From contig JAADIA010000062.1 of NCBI GenBank assembly GCA_013151555.1, positions 1 through 39,144 on the forward strand: a stretch of DNA of 39,144 bases. Reading direction: 5' to 3'. The stretch comes from Nitrospirota bacterium. GTDB taxonomy: Bacteria; NPL-UPA2; JAADIA01. A model generated the notes under the pieces. That model did no database searches. It saw nothing but the letters and a program-made list of their open reading frames with translations, and was not told the origin of the DNA. Both the position numbers and the translations under genes were made by a program. Shown in pieces: positions 32,782 through 39,144 of this stretch. Positions within the stretch are counted from its first letter, which is position 1, and each line of letters begins with the position of its first letter.

Positions 32782-33764
32782 AACTTAAGACCCATTGCCT
32801 TCTGGGCTTCCTTTAAAGTAGCTGAAGCCATCTCCCCGGCTACCATGTTTCCTTTAGCCAGGATATTTTGAACTATACCGGGATCGCCTTTCAACTGTTT
32901 ACGACGTTCCTGGAACTTCTTGAGATATCCGATAAGAGCTTCAGCCAATTCCCTTTTGCAATCAGTACAGCCAATCTTCGCTTCCCGGCAGCTTTTAGTC
33001 AATTCCGCAACCCGTTCCGGATTAAAGAAACCCTGGTAAGTATATACATTACAGACCTCCGGGTGCCCGGGGTCAGCTCTCTTCATCCGAGCCGGATCAG
33101 TAATCATCTGCAGAACCTTCTTCCGGATAAGCTCCGGGGGATCAGCCAGAGCAATATAATTCTTATAACTCTTGCTCATCTTCCGGTTATCGCTACCCAG
33201 CAGTTTAGGGGTCGTGGTCAAAATCGGCTGCGGTTCCACAAAGACCTGACCATAAAGACTGTTAAAACGCCTGACTATCTCCCGGCCCAGCTCCAGATGG
33301 GGAAGTTGGTCCTCCCCTACAGGCACGGAAGTAGCCTTATAAAGAAGAATATCCGCCGTTTGCAAAATAGGATAGCCAAGAAATCCATAAGTGGATAAGT
33401 CTTTATTCTTCAACTCCTCTTTCTGCTCTTTATAAGTAGGATTCCTCTCCAGCCAGGAAATAGGAGTAATCATGGAAAGCAAGAGATGTAACTGCGCATG
33501 TTCAAGTACCCGGGACTGAACAAAGATAGTGCATTTCTCCGGATCGAGACCGGCAGCTAACCAGGCAATAACATTCTCCTCGATATTTTCTCCTATCTCC
33601 CGAGGGCGGGCATAGTCAGTAGTCAAAGCATGAAGGTCGGCTACCATAAAGAAACAACTATATTTTTCCTGAAGCTCCACCCATTTATTGAGAACCCCCA
33701 GGAGATGTCCCAGATGCACTTCTCCCGTCGGCCGAAGTCCACTCAGAACACGTTCTTCGACCAT
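32778..33764 (-). CDS. trpS: Tryptophanyl-tRNA synthetase
   Basis: Class I aminoacyl-tRNA synthetase. The 328-residue length is typical. Signatures: GLRPTGEVHLGH with the HIGH-type motif at 17-20, and KMSKS at 195-199. It overlaps the M50 gene upstream and scpA downstream. No T-box leader was seen at the operon promoter. Confidence 0.96.
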   Translation of the reverse strand: MVEERVLSGLRPTGEVHLGHLLGVLNKWVELQEKYSCFFMVADLHALTTDYARPREIGENIEENVIAWLAAGLDPEKCTIFVQSRVLEHAQLHLLLSMITPISWLERNPTYKEQKEELKNKDLSTYGFLGYPILQTADILLYKATSVPVGEDQLPHLELGREIVRRFNSLYGQVFVEPQPILTTTPKLLGSDNRKMSKSYKNYIALADPPELIRKKVLQMITDPARMKRADPGHPEVCNVYTYQGFFNPERVAELTKSCREAKIGCTDCKRELAEALIGYLKKFQERRKQLKGDPGIVQNILAKGNMVAGEMASATLKEAQKAMGLKL

Positions 33765-34405
33765 TAACTTCCCCCCAGAAGGATAGCATATAGACCATCT
33801 ACTAACGGCAAAAGCACTTTATCAAAGAGTCCCATCCATAACAAGGCATAGACAATGATAAACCCAAAAGGCCGCAACTGTTCATAATAACGGACATATT
33901 CGCTCGGCAAAAGCCCCAGAACAATTCCCGAGCCATCCAACGGCGGGATGGGAATAAGGTTAAAGAAAGCTAAGAGAAGATTTATCTGGACACTCATGAT
34001 AAGAAAATACAGCACCGGCTCCAACCAAAAGCGGTTGCCATTCAAACCTCCCATAGCCATCACCCTGAAGAGAAGGGCAAAGAAAACGGCGAATCCTATA
34101 TTGGCTCCCGGGCCAGCTAAGGATATCCAGAGATTGTCCTGCCGGGGACGACGCAGATTATAGGGATTTACCATTACCGGCTTCGCCCACCCAATAGGGG
34201 GAATTTTTAACAAGATTAAAGTCAAGGGGAATAAGACCGTACCGATAGGATCGATATGGGCTAAAGGGTTTAACGTCACTCTGCCCATCCGGCGGGCCGT
34301 GGGATCTCCCAACTTGTTCGCAGCCCAGGCATGGGCGGCCTCATGGCCGCTCAGAGCTAACAAAAAGACCGGTATTTGAATAATCAACTGGTTGACATCA
34401 ATCAT
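33764..34405 (-). CDS. Site-2-protease-like M50B metalloprotease
   Basis: 213-residue integral membrane protein with about five hydrophobic segments. HEAAH at 21-25 in LALSGHEAAHAW supplies the zinc ligands, and the second signature NLIPIPPLDGSGIVLGLLP supplies the third. It lacks a PDZ domain, so it belongs to the short, conserved YwhC-type group upstream of trpS or scpA. GGAGGGG lies 6 nt before the ATG. The substrate is unknown. Confidence 0.92.
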   Translation of the reverse strand: MIDVNQLIIQIPVFLLALSGHEAAHAWAANKLGDPTARRMGRVTLNPLAHIDPIGTVLFPLTLILLKIPPIGWAKPVMVNPYNLRRPRQDNLWISLAGPGANIGFAVFFALLFRVMAMGGLNGNRFWLEPVLYFLIMSVQINLLLAFFNLIPIPPLDGSGIVLGLLPSEYVRYYEQLRPFGFIIVYALLWMGLFDKVLLPLVDGLYAILLGGS

Positions 34406-34426
34406 TTCGTTCCCCTCCTTACCGGT

Positions 34427-34455
34427 AAGTTTATCAGAGCTTTACCTCCCTGTCA
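34427..34455 (-). promoter_or_regulatory. Sigma-70-type promoter of the M50-trpS-scpAB-pheA operon
   Basis: On the minus strand, TTGACA (34455-34450), a 17-nt spacer and TAAACT (34432-34427). The expected start near 34420 leaves a leader of about 15 nt that contains little beyond the ribosome-binding site. Confidence 0.75.
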
Positions 34456-34538
34456 ATCTTTTTCCAAAGACCTGGAGTCAGCTAAAAATCAGGGCGGGCA
34501 GGAAAGGCATCAGGAGAAATTTATCCCTTAATAACTCT

Positions 34539-34588
34539 ATGCTTTCTCATGCTGCAGGCGAAACAAGACTTAATCTTGAAGAAAGCAT
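34539..34588. repeat. Inverted repeat in the gap after the GT4 gene
   Basis: ATGCTTTCT (34539-34547) is exactly inverted as AGAAAGCAT (34580-34588), with an inner AAGA-CTTAA-TCTT. The loop is long; it may mark the transcript end of the osmolyte cluster or be incidental. Confidence 0.4.
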
Positions 34589-34623
34589 GAATAAAGGAGG
34601 TTAAGAGGGAAAAAGTAAGCTTA

Positions 34624-35880
34624 TTATTTCTGAAGCAAGGATTCGATATTTCGGGAGAAGATGGCGGGCCAGGTGTAGCGGCGAAAGACTTTCTTGAAGA
34701 GGGGGAGAGTAAGATGTTGAGCCAAATGGTTGATGATATCCCTGGCCATCTTTTCGGGACTATCATCAAGGTTGAGGTATAATACTTCTTCCCCGCCAAT
34801 TTCCGTCAGAGGCTCTATGCGGGAGCAGGCTACGGGAAGGTTGCAGATTCCTGCTTCCAGGATAGGAATACCAAACCCTTCCGAGGAAGTAGGAAAAAGA
34901 AGTAAGTCGGAAAGGAGATAGAGATCTCGCAAAAGTTGTTCATCCACTCTTATCCCTTTTCCTTGCTCATCTTTGTACTCGTAAAGGAAGATAACCTTAT
35001 CTCCTACTCCCAGTTCCTCGGCCAGATTTTTCAGCGATTGATAGTAACGGAGGCTGTCCTCATTATGAGGGTCCGGAGGACTGGTAATAATCAAGCTGAC
35101 CTTCTTTCCTTCAACATTTATGGCTTTAGTTATCCGGATAGCCAATTCTATGTTCTTCCGGCGGACAATTCTGGTAGGATAAAAGAAGACAAAATCCTCA
35201 TCAAACAAATTGAAATCTTTAAAGATGGATAAGGACAGAGGACTAAGGTTTAGGAACAAGGAAGGGTCTACTCCATCAGGAACCACTGTAATCTCTTCCT
35301 GCTCCAGCTTAAAAAGCTTCGCCAACTCCTGTTGCCGAAGTTGAGAGATAGCCACATAGTCTACTTGAGGAAAAGCCCGGGAAAGCAACTGCCAGGGATA
35401 TTTATCTCTCCAGTAGTGGGCATAATGAAGGTCTTTAAAAGTAGCATCGTGACACCAGGCAATAAATTTTTTAGTTTCAGGTCCGGCAGGTTTTTCTTCA
35501 AATATCTTTACCAGAGCCGCCGTCAAAGGAAGATTGAAATGCATGGTGAGGAGATTATGAATAATAACAATGTCCACAGAGGCAAGTTCCTCTTTTAATT
35601 CTTTATACAGGTCATCCCTGACCGTCTCAAACCTTCTTCCGGCCTTCCCCTTCTCCAGTTCCTGGTTCAGACTTTCATCAACCTGATGCAGAGAACGCAT
35701 TTTCGGGATGACGCGCACCGGGATTCGGGAATCAAAGGGTTCACCTTCCCCTACAATCAACTTAACGGAATAACCATTGTCAGCGAAAAGACGAGCATGA
35801 GCTTGAATAATCGTCTCCACTCCTCCGATAATCGGGAAAGAACTGTAGTGAAGAATAGCAATAGTGGGCTTAGAAAGCAT
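34624..35880 (-). CDS. GT4-family glycosyltransferase (candidate mannosylglucosylglycerate synthase)
   Basis: 418 residues, GT-B fold. The N-terminus IAILHYSSFPIIGGVETIIQ has the acceptor-side GG-x-E motif; VVPDGVDPSLF and FPTSSEGFGIPILEAG are the C-terminal donor-binding signatures with the E-x7-E pattern. No membrane segment is present. It is 3 bp from the phosphatase gene and two genes from gpgS. By context it could add a second sugar to glucosylglycerate, as MggS-type GT4 enzymes do; this is inference. A general polysaccharide role remains possible. Confidence 0.85.
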   Translation of the reverse strand: MLSKPTIAILHYSSFPIIGGVETIIQAHARLFADNGYSVKLIVGEGEPFDSRIPVRVIPKMRSLHQVDESLNQELEKGKAGRRFETVRDDLYKELKEELASVDIVIIHNLLTMHFNLPLTAALVKIFEEKPAGPETKKFIAWCHDATFKDLHYAHYWRDKYPWQLLSRAFPQVDYVAISQLRQQELAKLFKLEQEEITVVPDGVDPSLFLNLSPLSLSIFKDFNLFDEDFVFFYPTRIVRRKNIELAIRITKAINVEGKKVSLIITSPPDPHNEDSLRYYQSLKNLAEELGVGDKVIFLYEYKDEQGKGIRVDEQLLRDLYLLSDLLLFPTSSEGFGIPILEAGICNLPVACSRIEPLTEIGGEEVLYLNLDDSPEKMARDIINHLAQHLTLPLFKKVFRRYTWPAIFSRNIESLLQK

Positions 35881-35883
35881 AAT

Positions 35884-36438
35884 TTATATCCTTATAATTT
35901 CCCAACCTGCATTTTCAGGCAGAAGTTTCCAAAGACGGTTCCGGTCAAGTCCCAGGTAATGGCACTTAATCAGTGCTGCCGCTACCTTGTGAGTGACCAG
36001 ACAGACAGTCTCCTGAGGATGATTATCGACAATTTTCCGGCAAGCTTTTCTAACTCTCCGGGAAACTTCCTCAAGTCTCTCTCCTTCCGGAGGTCTCACT
36101 TCAAAAGGTTCGCGTTGCCAGTGAGGGTAAAGTTTTCGGTATCGCTTCTTAGCCTCAGAAACGAGCAATCCCTGCCACTTTCCCTGGTTTATTTCCCGGA
36201 GAGCGGAAATCTTTCTCACCGCAAGATGGTGCTTATCAGCAACTACCTCCGCCGTCTGCAAAGCGCGTTTCAAAGGGCTCGAGTAAACAGCTTCTATCTT
36301 CATTTCAGACAATTCTTCGGCCAATTTTTCCGCTTGTTTAAGGCCCTCTTCATTTAAAGGGATATCCAGCCATCCTTGAATGCGGTTCTCCCGATTCCAG
36401 TCTGTCTCCCCATGCCGCACCAGAATTAACTTAGTCAT
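35884..36438 (-). CDS. Histidine phosphatase, candidate glucosyl-3-phosphoglycerate phosphatase
   Basis: 184 residues of the phosphoglycerate-mutase-like superfamily. Catalytic His9 in LVRHGETDWN, the GWLDIPLNEEG loop, SSPLKRALQTAE, Glu in ALREINQGKWQG, and the second His in CLVTHKVAA. Members include cobalamin phosphatases and the mycobacterial glucosyl-3-phosphoglycerate phosphatase. Placement between gpgS and a GT4 gene makes the GpgP role the most likely one; the sequence alone does not prove it. Confidence 0.85.
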   Translation of the reverse strand: MTKLILVRHGETDWNRENRIQGWLDIPLNEEGLKQAEKLAEELSEMKIEAVYSSPLKRALQTAEVVADKHHLAVRKISALREINQGKWQGLLVSEAKKRYRKLYPHWQREPFEVRPPEGERLEEVSRRVRKACRKIVDNHPQETVCLVTHKVAAALIKCHYLGLDRNRLWKLLPENAGWEIIRI

Positions 36439-36486
36439 TTATTAACCAAAAGAACATATTCTCTAAAGTGTTTCCCTTGAACCCTA

Positions 36487-37458
36487 TCATAGTTTCCTCT
36501 TCCTGCGGTAGGCAGGAATAGTAATCATCGGAGGCCTTTCCACCGCTTCATATCCATGAATATCAAAATGGTATTCCGTCCCCAGCCTTTTGAAAAGCCG
36601 CATCGTTCGACTTATTTCCTCATTAAGGGTAAAGATATTCAAGGCCTCCACCCGGCGAAAGAAGGCCTGGAGGATATTGAAAGACATCTTGCTTAAAGCC
36701 TGAATCCTCTGGTTGCGATGGACCCGGCGGTCCAGGTCAACCTGGGCCATAGCTTCCAACCCGAACTTTTCATAGATATCGATAAGCAAACAAGTCTCTA
36801 CCCCATAACCGATGAAAAAGGGAACTTTTTCCAATATTTCCCGCCTCCCGGCATATTCACCGGACAAAGGTTGAATAAAACCGGCCAAATCGGGGAAGAA
36901 CATATTAATAAGAGGGCGAACGAGAAGTTCCGTTCCCCTCCCGCCACTGGTAGGATGCATTTTATCACCCATGGCAAGCGGCCTCTCATAGAAAGCCTTT
37001 ACATATCCTATACTTCTCTCAGTGAGAAGAGGTCCTACCAAACCATAGGCAAATTTAGGATGAACATTCTTTATATCCGCATCAATCCAAATAATTATAT
37101 CTCCCTTGAGCAGATAGAGACTCTTCCAAAGATTTTCTCCCTTTCCTGTATGGGTACCTTCCTCTTCAAGACAATCCCTTGTCTTATAAACATCAGCTCC
37201 GTAACGAGCCGCAAACTCACAGGTCCGGTCGGTAGAACCGCTATCAATAATAGCTAATTCATCAATCAGGGGATAGGTTTCCATTAACTCGGAACGGAAG
37301 ACGAGTATCTCGCTGACGATAGTATGTTCCTCATTCAGAGTAGGCAAAGCTAAACTGATCTTTACCTTCTGCTCCTTCTTTAACTCAACCAGTTTCCCCA
37401 CATCCATAAACTGGGAGTGGTGGAAAGTGTTTTTCTTGAGCCAGTTTTGAACTTTCAT
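36487..37458 (-). CDS. gpgS: Glucosyl-3-phosphoglycerate synthase
   Basis: Transfers glucose from a nucleotide sugar to 3-phosphoglycerate, the first step to glucosylglycerate. 323 residues from ATG 37458, 2 bp after the previous stop; the open frame extends to a GTG at 37491 inside that gene. GT-A fold: ALPTLNEEHTI, DSGSTDRT, the metal-binding WIDADIKN, then GGRGTELLVRPLINMFFPDL and GFIQPLSGEYAGRREIL, FFIGYGVETCLLID, all characteristic of the GT81 GpgS group. It is translationally linked to the glycosyltransferase before it. Confidence 0.92.
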   Translation of the reverse strand: MKVQNWLKKNTFHHSQFMDVGKLVELKKEQKVKISLALPTLNEEHTIVSEILVFRSELMETYPLIDELAIIDSGSTDRTCEFAARYGADVYKTRDCLEEEGTHTGKGENLWKSLYLLKGDIIIWIDADIKNVHPKFAYGLVGPLLTERSIGYVKAFYERPLAMGDKMHPTSGGRGTELLVRPLINMFFPDLAGFIQPLSGEYAGRREILEKVPFFIGYGVETCLLIDIYEKFGLEAMAQVDLDRRVHRNQRIQALSKMSFNILQAFFRRVEALNIFTLNEEISRTMRLFKRLGTEYHFDIHGYEAVERPPMITIPAYRRKRKL

Positions 37459-37460
37459 TC

Positions 37461-38795
37461 TTATCCCACCGGTCCCTTGACCCCTTCCCACTTTTCAAAT
37501 TTCTGGAGAAGGTAAGGTTTCAATTTCTCAAACTCTTCGGCTTGTGCCTCAATCATTTCCTCTGCCTTTACATTACTTATATCCTTGGTCTCTTTCACGA
37601 AAGAAGCAACGCGCCCATAATAAAGAGGAGCCATAATATCCACCAATTTATGTTGGTCGCTGTTCCATCTATTAAAAGTATAGGCAAAGTCATAGACTAC
37701 CTTTGCCCAAAGGGAAGGAGGGAAATTGAAATGTTTATCCTCCAGGGTAACGACCTCCCTCAAATCCCTTGATACCTCAGGAGAAAGAATATCTTTCCAA
37801 AGAGGATAAAGATGATTAAAACCCGCTCTAAACTCTCGCAAAAGTCTATCCAGAGAAACCGGAACCGGCTTCGGGTGCACCTTGGAGGGAGAACCGAATA
37901 TCTTGGTCGGTTTGCTTCCTTTAACCAACCTCCACTTTTGCTGATACTTACCCATCAAACCAAAAAGAATGGTTACAACTTGAACAAACATAAGTCCCAG
38001 GTAACTGGGATCTTTAGCCTCGTGTTCCTTGGTTCCGATATAAGCCTGGCAGATCTTGTAGCCCTCATTTATGGCAGTAGTAGTCATCCAGATATCTATC
38101 CCGAACTTGGCCACGTTCGTCTGCCAGACATCCTGACGGGCATAGAAAGCAGCCAATTTCCCTGAGAAGCCAAAGTCGCCCCCGATGGGCTGACGCACCC
38201 TCAACCCATAGAGAGCCCGAGTCAAAGGATAGCAAATATTATTAGTAATCGTCCCATCATATTTATCCCGCCAGTAGTAAGGGGTTACATAATCGTATCC
38301 ATGTTTTATCACCGGGTCGAGCAAAGATTTTACCCACTCGGGAGTGATACTGGTCAAGTCGGAATCAAAACAAGCACAAGCGGTAACCTTCAGTCTCTCC
38401 GCTGCTTCGAAGATTACCCGGAAGGAAGTTCCCTTTCCCGGTTTCCCGCGATAGATAGTCACAATCTTCTCCACTCCCTCGGGCACTTCAGCTTCCTCGG
38501 CTACCTCCCGGGTATCATCCAGAGACCCCCCATCGGAAACAATAAGAACCGACTTGCAGTCCGGGTAATGTTTAGCTAAACCCTTGCCGACTATCTCTAT
38601 CACACTGCCGATGGTTTCCTCCTGGTTATAACAGGGAATACCTACCAGGATATCAGCCTTGCCGATTTCATCTATTCTCTCACTGACATAACTCCTCATT
38701 CCAGTATAACTACCTGTCTTCATCTCCTTCCTGGGCACTATCAGATATTTCATTTTGCCATCTAAAAACTTCTTCTCTTCAGCACCATTATTCAT
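37461..38795 (-). CDS. GT-A glycosyltransferase related to GpgS and mannosylglycerate synthase
   Basis: 444 residues, soluble. ILVGIPCYNQEETIGSVIE and SDGGSLDDT form the nucleotide-sugar site; DSDLTSITPEWV is the D-x-D; PYYWRDKYDGTITNN, then RQPIGGDFGFSGKLAAFYAR and KFGIDIWMTT. The last two blocks correspond in position and pattern to PLSGEYAGRREIL and GYGVETCLL of the neighbouring GpgS, and resemble GT78 mannosylglycerate synthase. A C-terminal helical domain of about 150 residues is added. The start overlaps the mscS end by 8 bp (GGGGAGG upstream). Sugar and acceptor are unknown; a glycerate-type solute is the contextual guess. Confidence 0.8.
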   Translation of the reverse strand: MNNGAEEKKFLDGKMKYLIVPRKEMKTGSYTGMRSYVSERIDEIGKADILVGIPCYNQEETIGSVIEIVGKGLAKHYPDCKSVLIVSDGGSLDDTREVAEEAEVPEGVEKIVTIYRGKPGKGTSFRVIFEAAERLKVTACACFDSDLTSITPEWVKSLLDPVIKHGYDYVTPYYWRDKYDGTITNNICYPLTRALYGLRVRQPIGGDFGFSGKLAAFYARQDVWQTNVAKFGIDIWMTTTAINEGYKICQAYIGTKEHEAKDPSYLGLMFVQVVTILFGLMGKYQQKWRLVKGSKPTKIFGSPSKVHPKPVPVSLDRLLREFRAGFNHLYPLWKDILSPEVSRDLREVVTLEDKHFNFPPSLWAKVVYDFAYTFNRWNSDQHKLVDIMAPLYYGRVASFVKETKDISNVKAEEMIEAQAEEFEKLKPYLLQKFEKWEGVKGPVG

Positions 38796-39144
38796 CTTTT
38801 CCTCCCCTATTCGGCTTCATTCCTACCCTTTCCGTTCTTTCTTCCTTAAGATACACTGTTTGAGTCGGGAAAGCAATCTCGATGCTATTCTCTTCAAAAC
38901 GCTTCATTATTTCCAGGTTTATCTCCTCGGTAGCCTTAAGGAACTCCTCGTAGGCTAAGTATTTGCACCAGTGGATGACCAGAATATTCAACGAAGAGGA
39001 GCCAAACTCTTTAAAATAAACCCAGTAGTTTTCCGTGCCGGGATGGTTTTTGAAGATATCCCTCAGAATATCCAGAGCCTTCTTCATCTTATCATAGCCG
39101 GTATTATACGTTACTCCGATGGTATAAAGATTCTTAATAGTCGG
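38788..39144 (-). CDS. MscS-family mechanosensitive channel, C-terminal part
   Basis: The gene runs off the right edge; frame and homology continue to 39144 (PTIKNLYTIGVTYNTGYDKM), so the ATG at 39087 is internal. The visible 118 residues are the cytoplasmic C-terminal domain: YDKMKKALDILRDI, FKEFGSSSLNILVIHWCK and the MscS ending IEIAFPTQTVYL, then a short charged tail. Such channels release solutes on hypo-osmotic shock. Standing first in a probable osmolyte operon fits that role. Confidence 0.9.
   Translation of the reverse strand, partial: PTIKNLYTIGVTYNTGYDKMKKALDILRDIFKNHPGTENYWVYFKEFGSSSLNILVIHWCKYLAYEEFLKATEEINLEIMKRFEENSIEIAFPTQTVYLKEERTERVGMKPNRGGKDE

Noticed and set aside
34539-34604. 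Possible 21-codon ORF (MLSHAAGETRLNLEES...) followed by AAAGGAGG
   Set aside because: No ribosome-binding site precedes it and the AAAGGAGG after it serves no visible start; its ends coincide with an inverted repeat.
33764-34623. T-box riboswitch for trpS
   Set aside because: The operon leader is only about 15 nt from the predicted start site and no T-box core sequence was found.

Overview
The window is 39 kb of bacterial chromosome, densely coded and mostly on the minus strand. Only four genes are on the plus strand: two signalling proteins, recJ and a pseudopilin. No rRNA, tRNA, CRISPR array, integrase or transposase was recognised. Starts are often TTG behind good ribosome-binding sites. 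The mix of genes suggests an uncultured deep-branching lineage: the orders cmk-plsC-ispH-rpsA and trpS-scpA-scpB, a pseudopilin with an H-X9-DG tail (a type frequent in PVC-like phyla), an archaeal-type start of the shikimate pathway, and many hairpin-like intergenic repeats. An Omnitrophota- or Atribacterota-like organism would fit, but no phylum can be assigned from this sequence alone.

Layout, left to right. Positions 1-5600 hold a lipid and translation operon read leftward: rsmD, coaD, DUF177, rpmF, plsX, fabH, fabD, fabG (cut by the window edge). Positions 5684-7329 hold surE-ftsY. Positions 7459-9939 hold a divergent signalling pair, a receiver/histidine kinase with a C-terminal winged helix and a receiver/HD-GYP protein. 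Positions 9943-12375 hold lemA, a frameshifted TPM-domain gene and a degenerate nucleotidyltransferase. Positions 12555-15194 hold recJ (frameshifted) and the pseudopilin. Positions 15317-18903 hold rpsA translationally coupled to a sugar isomerase and a Gfo/Idh oxidoreductase. Positions 19095-22638 hold ispH, plsC, cmk and aroA.

Positions 22726-25471 form an accessory insert (creatininase-like, aldo/keto reductase, exported hypothetical) that separates aroA from the other aromatic genes. Positions 25863-31276 hold tyrA, 3-dehydroquinate synthase II, ADH synthase, hisC and pheA. The two archaeal-type enzymes would replace the classical DAHP synthase/AroB entry into the shikimate pathway. Positions 31236-34405 hold scpB, scpA, trpS and a site-2-protease-like M50 peptidase. 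Positions 34624-39144 are a tight five-gene cluster: MscS channel, GpgS/MGS-like glycosyltransferase, glucosyl-3-phosphoglycerate synthase, histidine phosphatase and GT4 glycosyltransferase. It reads as a compatible-solute (glucosylglycerate-type) module linked to an osmotic safety valve and is the best candidate for a little-described system.

Two window-wide features stand out. First, four genes (the TPM gene, recJ, the aldo/keto reductase and hisC) each have one frame break whose two sides both match the family. One break is an exact 8-bp tandem duplication and one lies at a T-TTT-TTC heptamer. Second, at least six families of imperfect inverted repeats occupy the gaps, some nested inside others. 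Several gene ends (plsC, ispH, aroA, hisC and the TPM leader) are encoded inside such repeats.
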